Made by a program: the position numbers and the translations under genes. The notes beneath the pieces are model-generated. The model had not been told where the DNA came from, ran no database searches, and saw nothing but the letters and a program-made list of their open reading frames with translations. DNA of 6,549 nt from Bacteroidales bacterium UBA6366. Its GTDB lineage: Bacteria; Bacteroidota; Bacteroidia; Bacteroidales; UBA932. Each line of letters begins with the position of its first letter. Position 1 is the stretch's first letter. The DNA lies in contig DJRG01000044.1 in NCBI GenBank assembly GCA_002438845.1, forward strand, positions 1 to 6,549, written 5' to 3'. Shown in pieces: positions 1-6,090 of this stretch.

Positions 1-121
1 TTTTGTGCATTGCCCCTCTCCCAAAACGAGCTACGCTGGGCTTCGTTAGCCAACGCTACGGGAAGTTTTACAAACCATGAGTACACTGATGTGGCCCTGA
101 CTGCTGCCAGAGGTGGGACGA

Positions 122-161
122 TGTGTCTGACCCTATCCTTGAAAGAGGGGGGTCAGACACA
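122..161. repeat. REP-like perfect hairpin (12-bp stem, GAAA tip)
   Basis: TGTGTCTGACCC (122-133) is exactly the reverse complement of GGGTCAGACACA (150-161). The 16-nt centre can fold further on the plus strand: after a two-base bulge (134-135), bases 136-140 pair with 145-149 using G-T wobbles, around a GAAA tetraloop (141-144). No T-run follows on either strand, so it is a poor fit to an intrinsic terminator. The GTCTGACCC/GGGTCAGAC core resembles palindromes that I recall near REP-associated (Y1-type) transposases in several bacteria; that is recollection and was not searched. A role as mRNA 3'-end stabiliser for the enzyme transcript is also possible. Confidence 0.65.
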
Positions 162-198
162 CAAAACGGGCACTCACTACTTCACAGGGCAATCTCTT

Positions 199-219
199 GT
201 GCTTTTGGAGAGCACTTTT
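199..219 (+). terminator. Small hairpin with TTTT on the plus strand, possible weak terminator for rightward transcription
   Basis: GTGCT (199-203) pairs with AGCAC (211-215), extendable by a T-G wobble and a T-A pair to leave a 3-nt loop, and TTTT (216-219) follows. This would stop transcription entering from the left of the window, converging on the enzyme gene. On the minus strand it lies 18 nt after the enzyme stop codon but has no T-run after it. The stem is short and the T-run is only four, so the call is weak. Confidence 0.3.
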
Positions 220-223
220 GGAG
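202..223. repeat. Short direct repeat CTTTTGGAG x2
   Basis: CTTTTGGAG occurs at 202-210 and again at 215-223, 13 bases apart start to start, just past the enzyme stop codon. The first copy overlaps the small hairpin. It could be a chance repeat, a binding site pair or a trace of a small duplication; nothing in the sequence decides between these. Confidence 0.4.
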
Positions 224-232
224 CTGGTCACC

Positions 233-3200
233 TTACAGGGATGCGCGGTAGATGGATTTACGGCAGGTTATGTAGAGGGTGTTGTCTGAGATTGTCAGGG
301 TCGACGGGCGTTCCGGGACATGAATGGTGCGGAGATGTGTGCCTTTACTGTCATAGACCTGCACTTCACCGTCAGCGATGTACACATTGCCTTTGCTGTC
401 GACCGCAAGGCCGAACTCACCGTTTTCGGTTAAGTATCTGAGGTTCGACAGGGTGCCATCTGCGGCAACGTCAGTGACAACGGTGCGCCTGTCATATTCA
501 TTGACAAGATATAATGGTTTGCCGGGGAAGGCCTCCAAGAGGGAGGAACTGCGGGCGATGTCGTACACGCGAGGGATGATGGTCTTTCCGTCGGGAGCCA
601 CGAAACAGGTCTTAGGAACGTACAAGGCGTCTTCGTTGAAATCGTGGAAATCACGCCACCGGTTTGACGGGTACAACGCCTTGGCGACATTCTTTATCGA
701 GCGCATCGGCTTCTCCTCCAGAAGCCTCAACGACTCCTCTGGGTTGTCCGGGTCTATCGTGTATGCGAGAACCGCATGTCCAGAGTTTCCCCATCCGCTG
801 AATGACGTGCCTCTCGAATCGGGGAGCTGAGGGACCTCTATCGGGTCGGCGTCCCAGCCCGGCTGGCGGTCATAGCGGAAAGTGACAAGTATGTTGTCCT
901 CGGTGTCGACGGCGACATTGTAAGGTTTCCAATGGAAGTCGGCAAGCAGTCTGAGGCCTTTGGCTTCGGACCAAGTCCACAGACGAGGAAGTTTGTTGTC
1001 ACAGAAGTAGATGTTGCCCTTGCTGTCATGGGCGATGCCCTCAGTGAAATCGAAATCCCCGGCCAAACGCACAACGCCATCGGAAGAAGCGACATGACTC
1101 CATTGTTCGTCACCTTTGACGATAAGTCTCGAGAATTCCCAAGGACGAACCTCGATGCCTTTGTCCTGATCGAAGACGGCGATGTCGGTCGTGTACTTGG
1201 TCTGGGCGTAGTTGTGCACGTTCAGGAACTCGATGTCACTGCATCCTCTGAGCCTTACGGCGCTGTGGTACGGCTTCACGACACGGATGACCCTGAACAT
1301 GTAGAGGTTGGCAAACGTGATGTCATGGCAGCCATCCATCTCGACAGGCTGGCACTCAGAACTCTCGACAGTCTCCTCCTCGGTCTGCATGCAGTAAACC
1401 TTCCAGTTCGAGACATTCCTGAATCTCACCTCATTACGGACATGATGTTCGATGGACATGGCGTAGATCCGGCCTTCGGTGGAAGTGTTCTCCGCATAGA
1501 AGCCGTTGGAGGCATAAGTGTTCGCCGTCCAGATGTCCTTGAATATTCCACCTCCACCATCCGTCACCCAAAGGCTCCAGTACTGGGTGTCCCAGGCCTG
1601 GTCCATTCCCTGTTCATGGACCGGCTTGTCAGGTGTGCTCACCTCGCGCGGCCCCCAGCTCCACCTTGGCGCTTTCTGGCCAGGAACCGGCTTCCACATC
1701 GAACCGTGTCCGCCGATAAATTTGACATCATTGACGTAGGAGCCGGCTCCGGCCGTCCACTTCAAGCCCACGGCCCTATAGTTGAACGCCCCAGTGCTGA
1801 TCCCTATTCCGTTGAGGATGTTGTCATCAGAGCCCTTGGAGGATTCGAGAACCGCCACCGGTGTGCCGAAACCGCTGAAGGCCGGCGTGCTCTCGCCAAG
1901 ACGGAGCTGTGTGGAGAACGAATGGAGGCCTATCAGCCTTGTTGACGGGCGCATCTTTATAGGTTTGGACACCTGATACCAGCCGGAAGGTACATAGACA
2001 ACATCGTAAGTGTCAACTGCTTTCTGAATGGCTTCGGTGTCATCTGTCACGCCGTCGCCCTTCGCGCCAAGCTCCCTCAGGTTTCTCCATTCCGACATCG
2101 GTGGAAGAGCTGGAAGCACGGACTGAACAGCCGCCGGAATCTTATCTACAGGCTCGGAGGAAAGCAGGGTCTTGTACACAGGCGTGTCCACAAGGCTCTC
2201 CATCTGAAGGCCGTGGTCAAACGACTTGACATGATACTTACGGTGCGAGACACAGGTCCGCTCACCTGTCCTTTTGAAAGCGGCGAGCACCGGGACATCA
2301 GAACACCAGACGTTCCTCAGGGTGATGGAATTGTTGCTGTTGTTCTCGACCGCTATGTTGAACGCAGGGCAAGAGATATTCTCAAAGCGAGCGTTCTCTA
2401 TGAATATTTTCTCCCAGTAGTTGTCGTCTATGTCAAAGACCATCGGGACATCCCTCACCTGCATATTCACTATGGCGAGACCCGACTCCTGACTTTTGAC
2501 AGCGGCTTTGCGCTGCCCTTCGAAATAAGCGTCGACCATCATCACCTGCCAGCCTGGAGAAGCCTTGGTGGTCATGATGCCGTAGTCTCCGCCATAGAAG
2601 GCCAGGTCTTCCATCTCGTTGCCGATCTCGAACATTCCAGCGCGGCCCTTGCCGATGTTGATGGTCATGTGGCTGACAAAACTGTGCTGAGCATAGTGGG
2701 TTCTCAGCGCCACGGCGTACGGGTTTCCGTCCTCGATTGTGATGTTCACATTGGACATGGCGCTGTAGAAAGTCCCTGCGTTGGCGTCCGGAATACGGTT
2801 CTCATCCTCAACGATACCACCTGTGAACCAGAACATGTATTTGGATCCACCCTTGTCCGAAGGATGCTCAACATCAAAGCCCGGAGAGTTTTTCGACAAG
2901 ATGAACTCCGGCCTTTCCCTGCCATAGCCGATGACACGGACGGCTCCGGGAATATATATGGTCCGGCTGATGCGGTACTTCCCTTCCGGGATAAACAATA
3001 TGCCGAAGTTCCTCTCTGTCTTGACCTTGTTGATAGCGGTCTGGAGGGCTTCGGAGACATCGGATTTCCCGTCGGCCTTGAAGCCGAAGTTGTCTGGCGT
3101 GAAGTAGATCGCCTCGGGATCATCCGGACGCCTGTCATAAACGGAATGCGGATTGACCGCATACATATTCATGACAGCCAAACAGAAGATGACTGCAATT

Positions 3201-3235
3201 GAGATCAAGTGTTTTTTCATATATTCAATATTCAT
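233..3235 (-). CDS. Secreted tandem beta-helix (GH55/Pectate_lyase_3-like) enzyme with C-terminal SMP-30-like beta-propeller
   Basis: A 1000-residue protein, probably a periplasmic or secreted glycan-degrading enzyme. The signal peptide is type I: the hydrophobic core ends 'NMYA' and there is no lipobox Cys. Two Pectate_lyase_3-type beta-helix starts are visible: 'FGFKADGKSDVSEALQTAI' (50-68) with 'FIPEGKYRIS', and 'LGAKGDGVTDDTEAIQKAV' (389-407) with 'YVPSGWYQVS'. Helices run about 46-345 and 383-705, the paired arrangement known in GH55 exo-beta-1,3-glucanases. Residues 595-621 hold 'IEHH' then 'QTEEE'. Glu596 and Glu619 are 23 apart and fit, from memory, the GH55 active-site pair (general acid plus a second Glu). 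Residues about 720-1000 form an SMP-30/gluconolactonase-like propeller ('FTEGIAHDSKGNIYF', 'GLAVDSKGNVYIAD'). ATG at 3233-3235 is the longest start; ATG at 3218-3220 (Met6, MKKHLIS) gives an equally good or better signal peptide. A terminator lies upstream. Alternatives are a rhamnogalacturonase-like hydrolase or a lyase; substrate is inference. Confidence 0.85.
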   Translation of the reverse strand: MNIEYMKKHLISIAVIFCLAVMNMYAVNPHSVYDRRPDDPEAIYFTPDNFGFKADGKSDVSEALQTAINKVKTERNFGILFIPEGKYRISRTIYIPGAVRVIGYGRERPEFILSKNSPGFDVEHPSDKGGSKYMFWFTGGIVEDENRIPDANAGTFYSAMSNVNITIEDGNPYAVALRTHYAQHSFVSHMTINIGKGRAGMFEIGNEMEDLAFYGGDYGIMTTKASPGWQVMMVDAYFEGQRKAAVKSQESGLAIVNMQVRDVPMVFDIDDNYWEKIFIENARFENISCPAFNIAVENNSNNSITLRNVWCSDVPVLAAFKRTGERTCVSHRKYHVKSFDHGLQMESLVDTPVYKTLLSSEPVDKIPAAVQSVLPALPPMSEWRNLRELGAKGDGVTDDTEAIQKAVDTYDVVYVPSGWYQVSKPIKMRPSTRLIGLHSFSTQLRLGESTPAFSGFGTPVAVLESSKGSDDNILNGIGISTGAFNYRAVGLKWTAGAGSYVNDVKFIGGHGSMWKPVPGQKAPRWSWGPREVSTPDKPVHEQGMDQAWDTQYWSLWVTDGGGGIFKDIWTANTYASNGFYAENTSTEGRIYAMSIEHHVRNEVRFRNVSNWKVYCMQTEEETVESSECQPVEMDGCHDITFANLYMFRVIRVVKPYHSAVRLRGCSDIEFLNVHNYAQTKYTTDIAVFDQDKGIEVRPWEFSRLIVKGDEQWSHVASSDGVVRLAGDFDFTEGIAHDSKGNIYFCDNKLPRLWTWSEAKGLRLLADFHWKPYNVAVDTEDNILVTFRYDRQPGWDADPIEVPQLPDSRGTSFSGWGNSGHAVLAYTIDPDNPEESLRLLEEKPMRSIKNVAKALYPSNRWRDFHDFNEDALYVPKTCFVAPDGKTIIPRVYDIARSSSLLEAFPGKPLYLVNEYDRRTVVTDVAADGTLSNLRYLTENGEFGLAVDSKGNVYIADGEVQVYDSKGTHLRTIHVPERPSTLTISDNTLYITCRKSIYRASL

Positions 3236-3348
3236 TAAATATTTCCGGCGCCTAATCGGCTGTTGCTGTAAATAATTTTAAAAAGTCTGCCGAAGATTCT
3301 TGGCTCCCCGGCAGACCTGAAAGGATTATGACTATTTTTGTGTGAATA
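3236..3348 (-). promoter_or_regulatory. Intergenic leader of the beta-helix enzyme gene; promoter not identified
   Basis: This 113-nt gap is the longest between genes of the cluster. Besides the terminator it leaves about 44 nt before the enzyme's first ATG, with an AT-rich part (3268-3284), a GGCGCC palindrome (3249-3254) and an AT-rich stretch just before the start. I looked for the Bacteroidota promoter pattern (TTTG near -33 and TAnnTTTG near -7) on the minus strand and found no clear match in those 44 nt. The enzyme may therefore depend on readthrough of the terminator, or on a promoter that overlaps the terminator or departs from consensus. Just before the ATG, 'GGAAA' lies about 7-11 nt upstream as a weak possible ribosome site. 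Confidence 0.35.
3280..3316 (-). terminator. Intrinsic (rho-independent) terminator after the IPT lipoprotein gene
   Basis: Read on the minus strand, an 8-bp perfect stem GTCTGCCG/CGGCAGAC (3316-3309 with 3292-3285) encloses a 16-nt loop and is followed at once by five T (3284-3280) and then an AT-rich stretch. It begins 32 nt after the lipoprotein stop codon. Stem, GC content and T-run are those of a classical terminator for leftward transcription. It sits between the binding genes and the enzyme gene, so it should end or weaken the susCD transcript before the enzyme. On the plus strand there are four A before the stem and no T-run after it, so it should act in one direction only. Confidence 0.85.
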
Positions 3349-4344
3349 TTATTCAGCCTTGATTTGGATCTGGGTGATTGTGATGTCTCCGCCGATAATG
3401 AGCGCGGTGTCAGTTCCGTTCATAGTCGTCGCCATTCCCTCCGAGATCGTAAACTCCAAGATGTCTTCACCTGCTGCAAGGACGATGTTGTTAGGGCTCT
3501 CTCCTCCGTCACGGATGAAAGGGCCTCCCCACCAACCATCACACAGACAGAAAGTCTGAGGAGCGTCATGGTGTGTGAACGTGAACTTGATGGTCTGGCC
3601 GGCCGCCGGAGTTATTTCCGAAAGGTCAAGATCTGACGCCGGAAGATACCACCACCAACCTGTAACCTGTTCGCCAGACCAGATCTGAATATAGTTGTCT
3701 ACTTCTTCTTCACCGCCGGAAACCTCGTCGGACAGTGTCACCTCAGGCAAAGTGTACTTCTTGCCGCTGCAGTCTTCGATGACAATCCGTGCGGTTCCGG
3801 CCTTTATGCCCATCGGTGAGTAGATGTAGAGAGAGCCCGTGGCCTTGCGTTTGAATACACTTGCGTCCACAACAATGTCATTGCCGTCCTCGCCAGGGAA
3901 ATATGCCTTTGTGATAAACTCAAGGTCATTTCCGTACACCTCCACGCATTCGTTGATCTTGATTTCCTTGTCAAGAGGGGCGACACGCAAAGGCTCCGGC
4001 TTGCCCACAGTCAGTGTCATCGCCGACTCCGATGACTCATCCTTTGTCTCAACCGTCACTTTTCCACCATCCGCGGAAACACCAGCTGGAGTTTTCACTG
4101 TGATATACCCATTGCCGACCTTGGTGATGTCGCTCACGGACACATTGCCGGGAAACACAACAGATGTAGCGTTCTCCAAACCGGTTCCAGTGATGGTCAC
4201 AATCTGTCCTTCAATGACTTTTGTAGGCAGGACAGACTTCACCGCAAGCACGTCGTTGGCATCCTCCATGTTAGAATCATCGCATGAGGTCACCGCGATG
4301 CCAAACAGCAACGCCAACCCTATATACAATACATACTTTTTCAT
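3349..4344 (-). CDS. IPT/TIG-domain lipoprotein, probable surface glycan-binding protein (SGBP)
   Basis: A 331-residue lipoprotein. The signal peptide (1-20) ends in lipobox 'VTSC' with Cys21, followed by acidic 'DDSNMEDAND', which resembles the Bacteroidota lipoprotein export signal for the cell surface. Residues about 35-113 form an IPT/TIG (immunoglobulin-like) domain with 'GQIVTITGTGLENATSVVFP' (46-65). Residues about 115-206 look like a second, more diverged one, with 'ECVEVYGNDLEFITKAYFPG' (132-151). After an acidic linker (SGGEEEVDN, 209-217) comes a beta-rich C-terminal domain of about 115 residues. It contains Trp222, the run W230-W231-W232-Tyr233, 'AGQTIKFTF' and 'CDGWWGGPF', and resembles a carbohydrate-binding sandwich. 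In known loci, IPT-type spacers hold the terminal binding domain away from the membrane, in the SusE/SusF or SGBP-B position. The place directly after susD supports that role. No enzyme motif seen. Ligand unknown. A strong terminator follows the stop. Confidence 0.88.
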   Translation of the reverse strand: MKKYVLYIGLALLFGIAVTSCDDSNMEDANDVLAVKSVLPTKVIEGQIVTITGTGLENATSVVFPGNVSVSDITKVGNGYITVKTPAGVSADGGKVTVETKDESSESAMTLTVGKPEPLRVAPLDKEIKINECVEVYGNDLEFITKAYFPGEDGNDIVVDASVFKRKATGSLYIYSPMGIKAGTARIVIEDCSGKKYTLPEVTLSDEVSGGEEEVDNYIQIWSGEQVTGWWWYLPASDLDLSEITPAAGQTIKFTFTHHDAPQTFCLCDGWWGGPFIRDGGESPNNIVLAAGEDILEFTISEGMATTMNGTDTALIIGGDITITQIQIKAE

Positions 4345-4379
4345 AAATCTTGCTCGTTTGAAATCTTGTTAAACCTGTT

Positions 4380-6074
4380 CTACCAATTAGGATTCTGCGT
4401 AAGATTACCGTTCTTCTGAATCTCTGACTGAGGAATCGGGTACAGATTGTACTTCTCGTTCCATTGGCGGGTCTTGGTGACACGATTGAGGATCAGATCA
4501 CCGTTCCCGTCCAACTTGAAGTCCGCCTCATCGATATTCTTGAAGAACTCGGCGCCCTTCTTCCAGCGACGCACATCCCAGAAGCGCTGGCCTTCGAAAG
4601 CAAGTTCAACCATACGTTCGCGCATGTAGCGCTCTTCGAAGCCTTCATTTCCCTTAAACTCCGGCATCATGATGTCAGGGCGGTTGCGAAGCACATTGAC
4701 GGCCTCGTTGGCTGACATTCCGAAATCGCCCTTCGCGTCAGCGTCACCGTAGTAGTTGTACATGGCTTCCGCATAGTTGAGATACACCTCGGCAAGACGC
4801 ATCACAATCCAGTTGTGCCTTGTTGTGGTCTGGTTGTTGGCCGTCGTGACGCAGTTGCCGTCCACAAATTTCTTCAGGTAATAGCCGGTCGGGGTCGCAC
4901 CGTACTTAGGGGCGCCGTTGAAACCGCCTTGATACGTCTCAATGGTGATCTGCTGGGCAGTGTTGGACGGCCAAAGGTCGCCGTTCTTCACCACTGTGAG
5001 CTCAAAGCGTGGATCCAGGCCATCGTACGGATTCTCAGCCGTCACATTGACATTTCCGGGATGCTTCTCCTTGAATGTCTTGCCGTCAGCCTGATACTCG
5101 TAAGCGTCCACCAGTGCCTGGGTAGGGCAGTTTCCGGAGTTGCCGTTCTCCACTCCCACAGGATAATTGAACTGCTCGAAGGTGTTGTCCGCCTGAGTGC
5201 CGAGGACGAATATGAATTCAGGGTTGGTGAATGTGTCATGCCCCCATAGCCCGGCATATTCACTGAGCTTGTAGCCCCAACGCTGTGCGTTGTCTATGAT
5301 TACCTTGCAAGCGGCAGCGGCTTTCTTCCATAACTCTTTGTCATTGTCTGTGTTGAACAATGGTGAAGCCTGGTAAAGAAGCGTGCGTGCCTTCAGCGCA
5401 AGGGCGGCTCCACGGGTGGCGCGGCCGATTTCCTGACCAGGGATGTCATTGTACGACACCGGCAGGTATTCAGCCACGGCGTCAAGCTCGTCTGTGATGA
5501 ACTTGAAAACATCCTTGGCAGGAGTGCGCTCCACGCTGTTGGCCTGCTCATTGGTGAGGGTTGTGGTCACCAACGGAACGTCACCGTAGGCGCGCACCAA
5601 CTCGAAATAGAAGTAGGCGCGGAGGAAACGCAGTTCGTAAGGGAATATCTCAAACTGCTGCACCATCGTCTGATAGTCGGGATCATATTCATAATCCGAA
5701 AGGTCTATCTTCTGGATTCTCTCCAGATACATGTGTACCTGGGTGATGGCACGGTAGGATCTGTCCCATGTGGACTGGAAAGGGTTCGAAGGTGTCCAGC
5801 CTCCGTTGAAATAATTGTGGATAGGAGAGAAAGAAAGAGCGAACTCAGACTCGTCCGTGGCGCTGGCTATCAGAGCCCCGTTGCCGTAGGAATTGTCCTT
5901 GAACTCGCTCGGCATCTGCGCATAGACATCGTAAACAAGAGCCTTGACGCCATTGATGGGACTGTTGTAGGTCCAATCCTCGTCTCGGCTTGACGCCTCG
6001 TTGTAATTCAGATCGGCACAACCTGCGAAGGCCGCCACGGCCATGCCTAAAAGAACATATTTTATCTTGTACAT
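4380..6074 (-). CDS. SusD/RagB-family glycan-binding outer-membrane lipoprotein
   Basis: A complete 564-residue protein, within the usual SusD size range. The N-terminus is a lipoprotein signal with lipobox 'FAGC', so Cys19 should be lipidated and the protein surface-exposed. The N-terminal SusD domain (about 20-240) contains the helical signature 'LRAYFYFELVRAYGDVPLV' at about 150-169. The C-terminal SusD/RagB domain has 'MRLAEVYLNYAEAMY' (425-439), 'RERMVELAFEGQRFWDVRRW' (485-504) and the family ending 'LYPIPQSEI...LTQNPNW' (544-564). SusD proteins bind glycan and close over the SusC barrel. The aromatic-rich segments (for example WTPSNPFQSTW at 93-103 and NYFNGGW at 87-93) could contribute to binding, but this is inference. 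The ATG at 6072-6074 is chosen because it begins the signal peptide 16 nt after the susC stop; the leader is AT-rich with no strong Shine-Dalgarno site, as is common in Bacteroidota. The next lipoprotein gene starts 35 nt downstream. No defects seen. Confidence 0.96.
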   Translation of the reverse strand: MYKIKYVLLGMAVAAFAGCADLNYNEASSRDEDWTYNSPINGVKALVYDVYAQMPSEFKDNSYGNGALIASATDESEFALSFSPIHNYFNGGWTPSNPFQSTWDRSYRAITQVHMYLERIQKIDLSDYEYDPDYQTMVQQFEIFPYELRFLRAYFYFELVRAYGDVPLVTTTLTNEQANSVERTPAKDVFKFITDELDAVAEYLPVSYNDIPGQEIGRATRGAALALKARTLLYQASPLFNTDNDKELWKKAAAACKVIIDNAQRWGYKLSEYAGLWGHDTFTNPEFIFVLGTQADNTFEQFNYPVGVENGNSGNCPTQALVDAYEYQADGKTFKEKHPGNVNVTAENPYDGLDPRFELTVVKNGDLWPSNTAQQITIETYQGGFNGAPKYGATPTGYYLKKFVDGNCVTTANNQTTTRHNWIVMRLAEVYLNYAEAMYNYYGDADAKGDFGMSANEAVNVLRNRPDIMMPEFKGNEGFEERYMRERMVELAFEGQRFWDVRRWKKGAEFFKNIDEADFKLDGNGDLILNRVTKTRQWNEKYNLYPIPQSEIQKNGNLTQNPNW

Positions 6075-6090
6075 AAATGTATCTTATTGA

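Larger units (their letters stand above)
1..232. other. Non-coding tail downstream of the enzyme gene
   Basis: No credible gene on either strand in these 232 bases. The only long open frame runs on the plus strand from a TTG at 10 and continues into antisense of the enzyme gene; its product is Cys/Arg-rich where it overlaps and resembles no family I know. What is present: a REP-like hairpin (122-161), a smaller hairpin followed by TTTT on the plus strand (199-219), a repeated CTTTTGGAG (202-210 and 215-223), and at 31-60 a stretch with repeated CTACG and ACGCT. No canonical leftward terminator with a T-run is seen after the enzyme stop. The concentration of symmetrical elements suggests a dispersed intergenic repeat rather than a decayed gene. 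Confidence 0.6.

Noticed and set aside
122..161. Hairpin as intrinsic terminator of the enzyme gene
   Set aside because: The stem is strong but no T-run follows it on the minus strand (the next bases read CGTCCCACC-like sequence), so the classical terminator call is not supported.
10..441. Plus-strand open frame of 143 codons starting at TTG
   Set aside because: Weak start, half of it antisense to the enzyme's end, runs through both hairpins of the tail, and shows no family resemblance.
932..1945. Plus-strand open frame of 337 codons
   Set aside because: It lies wholly antisense to the beta-helix enzyme, has no recognisable domain, no signal peptide and a composition expected from reading GC-balanced coding DNA backwards.
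2213..3202. Plus-strand open frame of 329 codons
   Set aside because: Also antisense to the enzyme gene; His/Val/Asp-rich shadow translation with no domain and no own leader. The minus-strand reading has clear family motifs along the same span.
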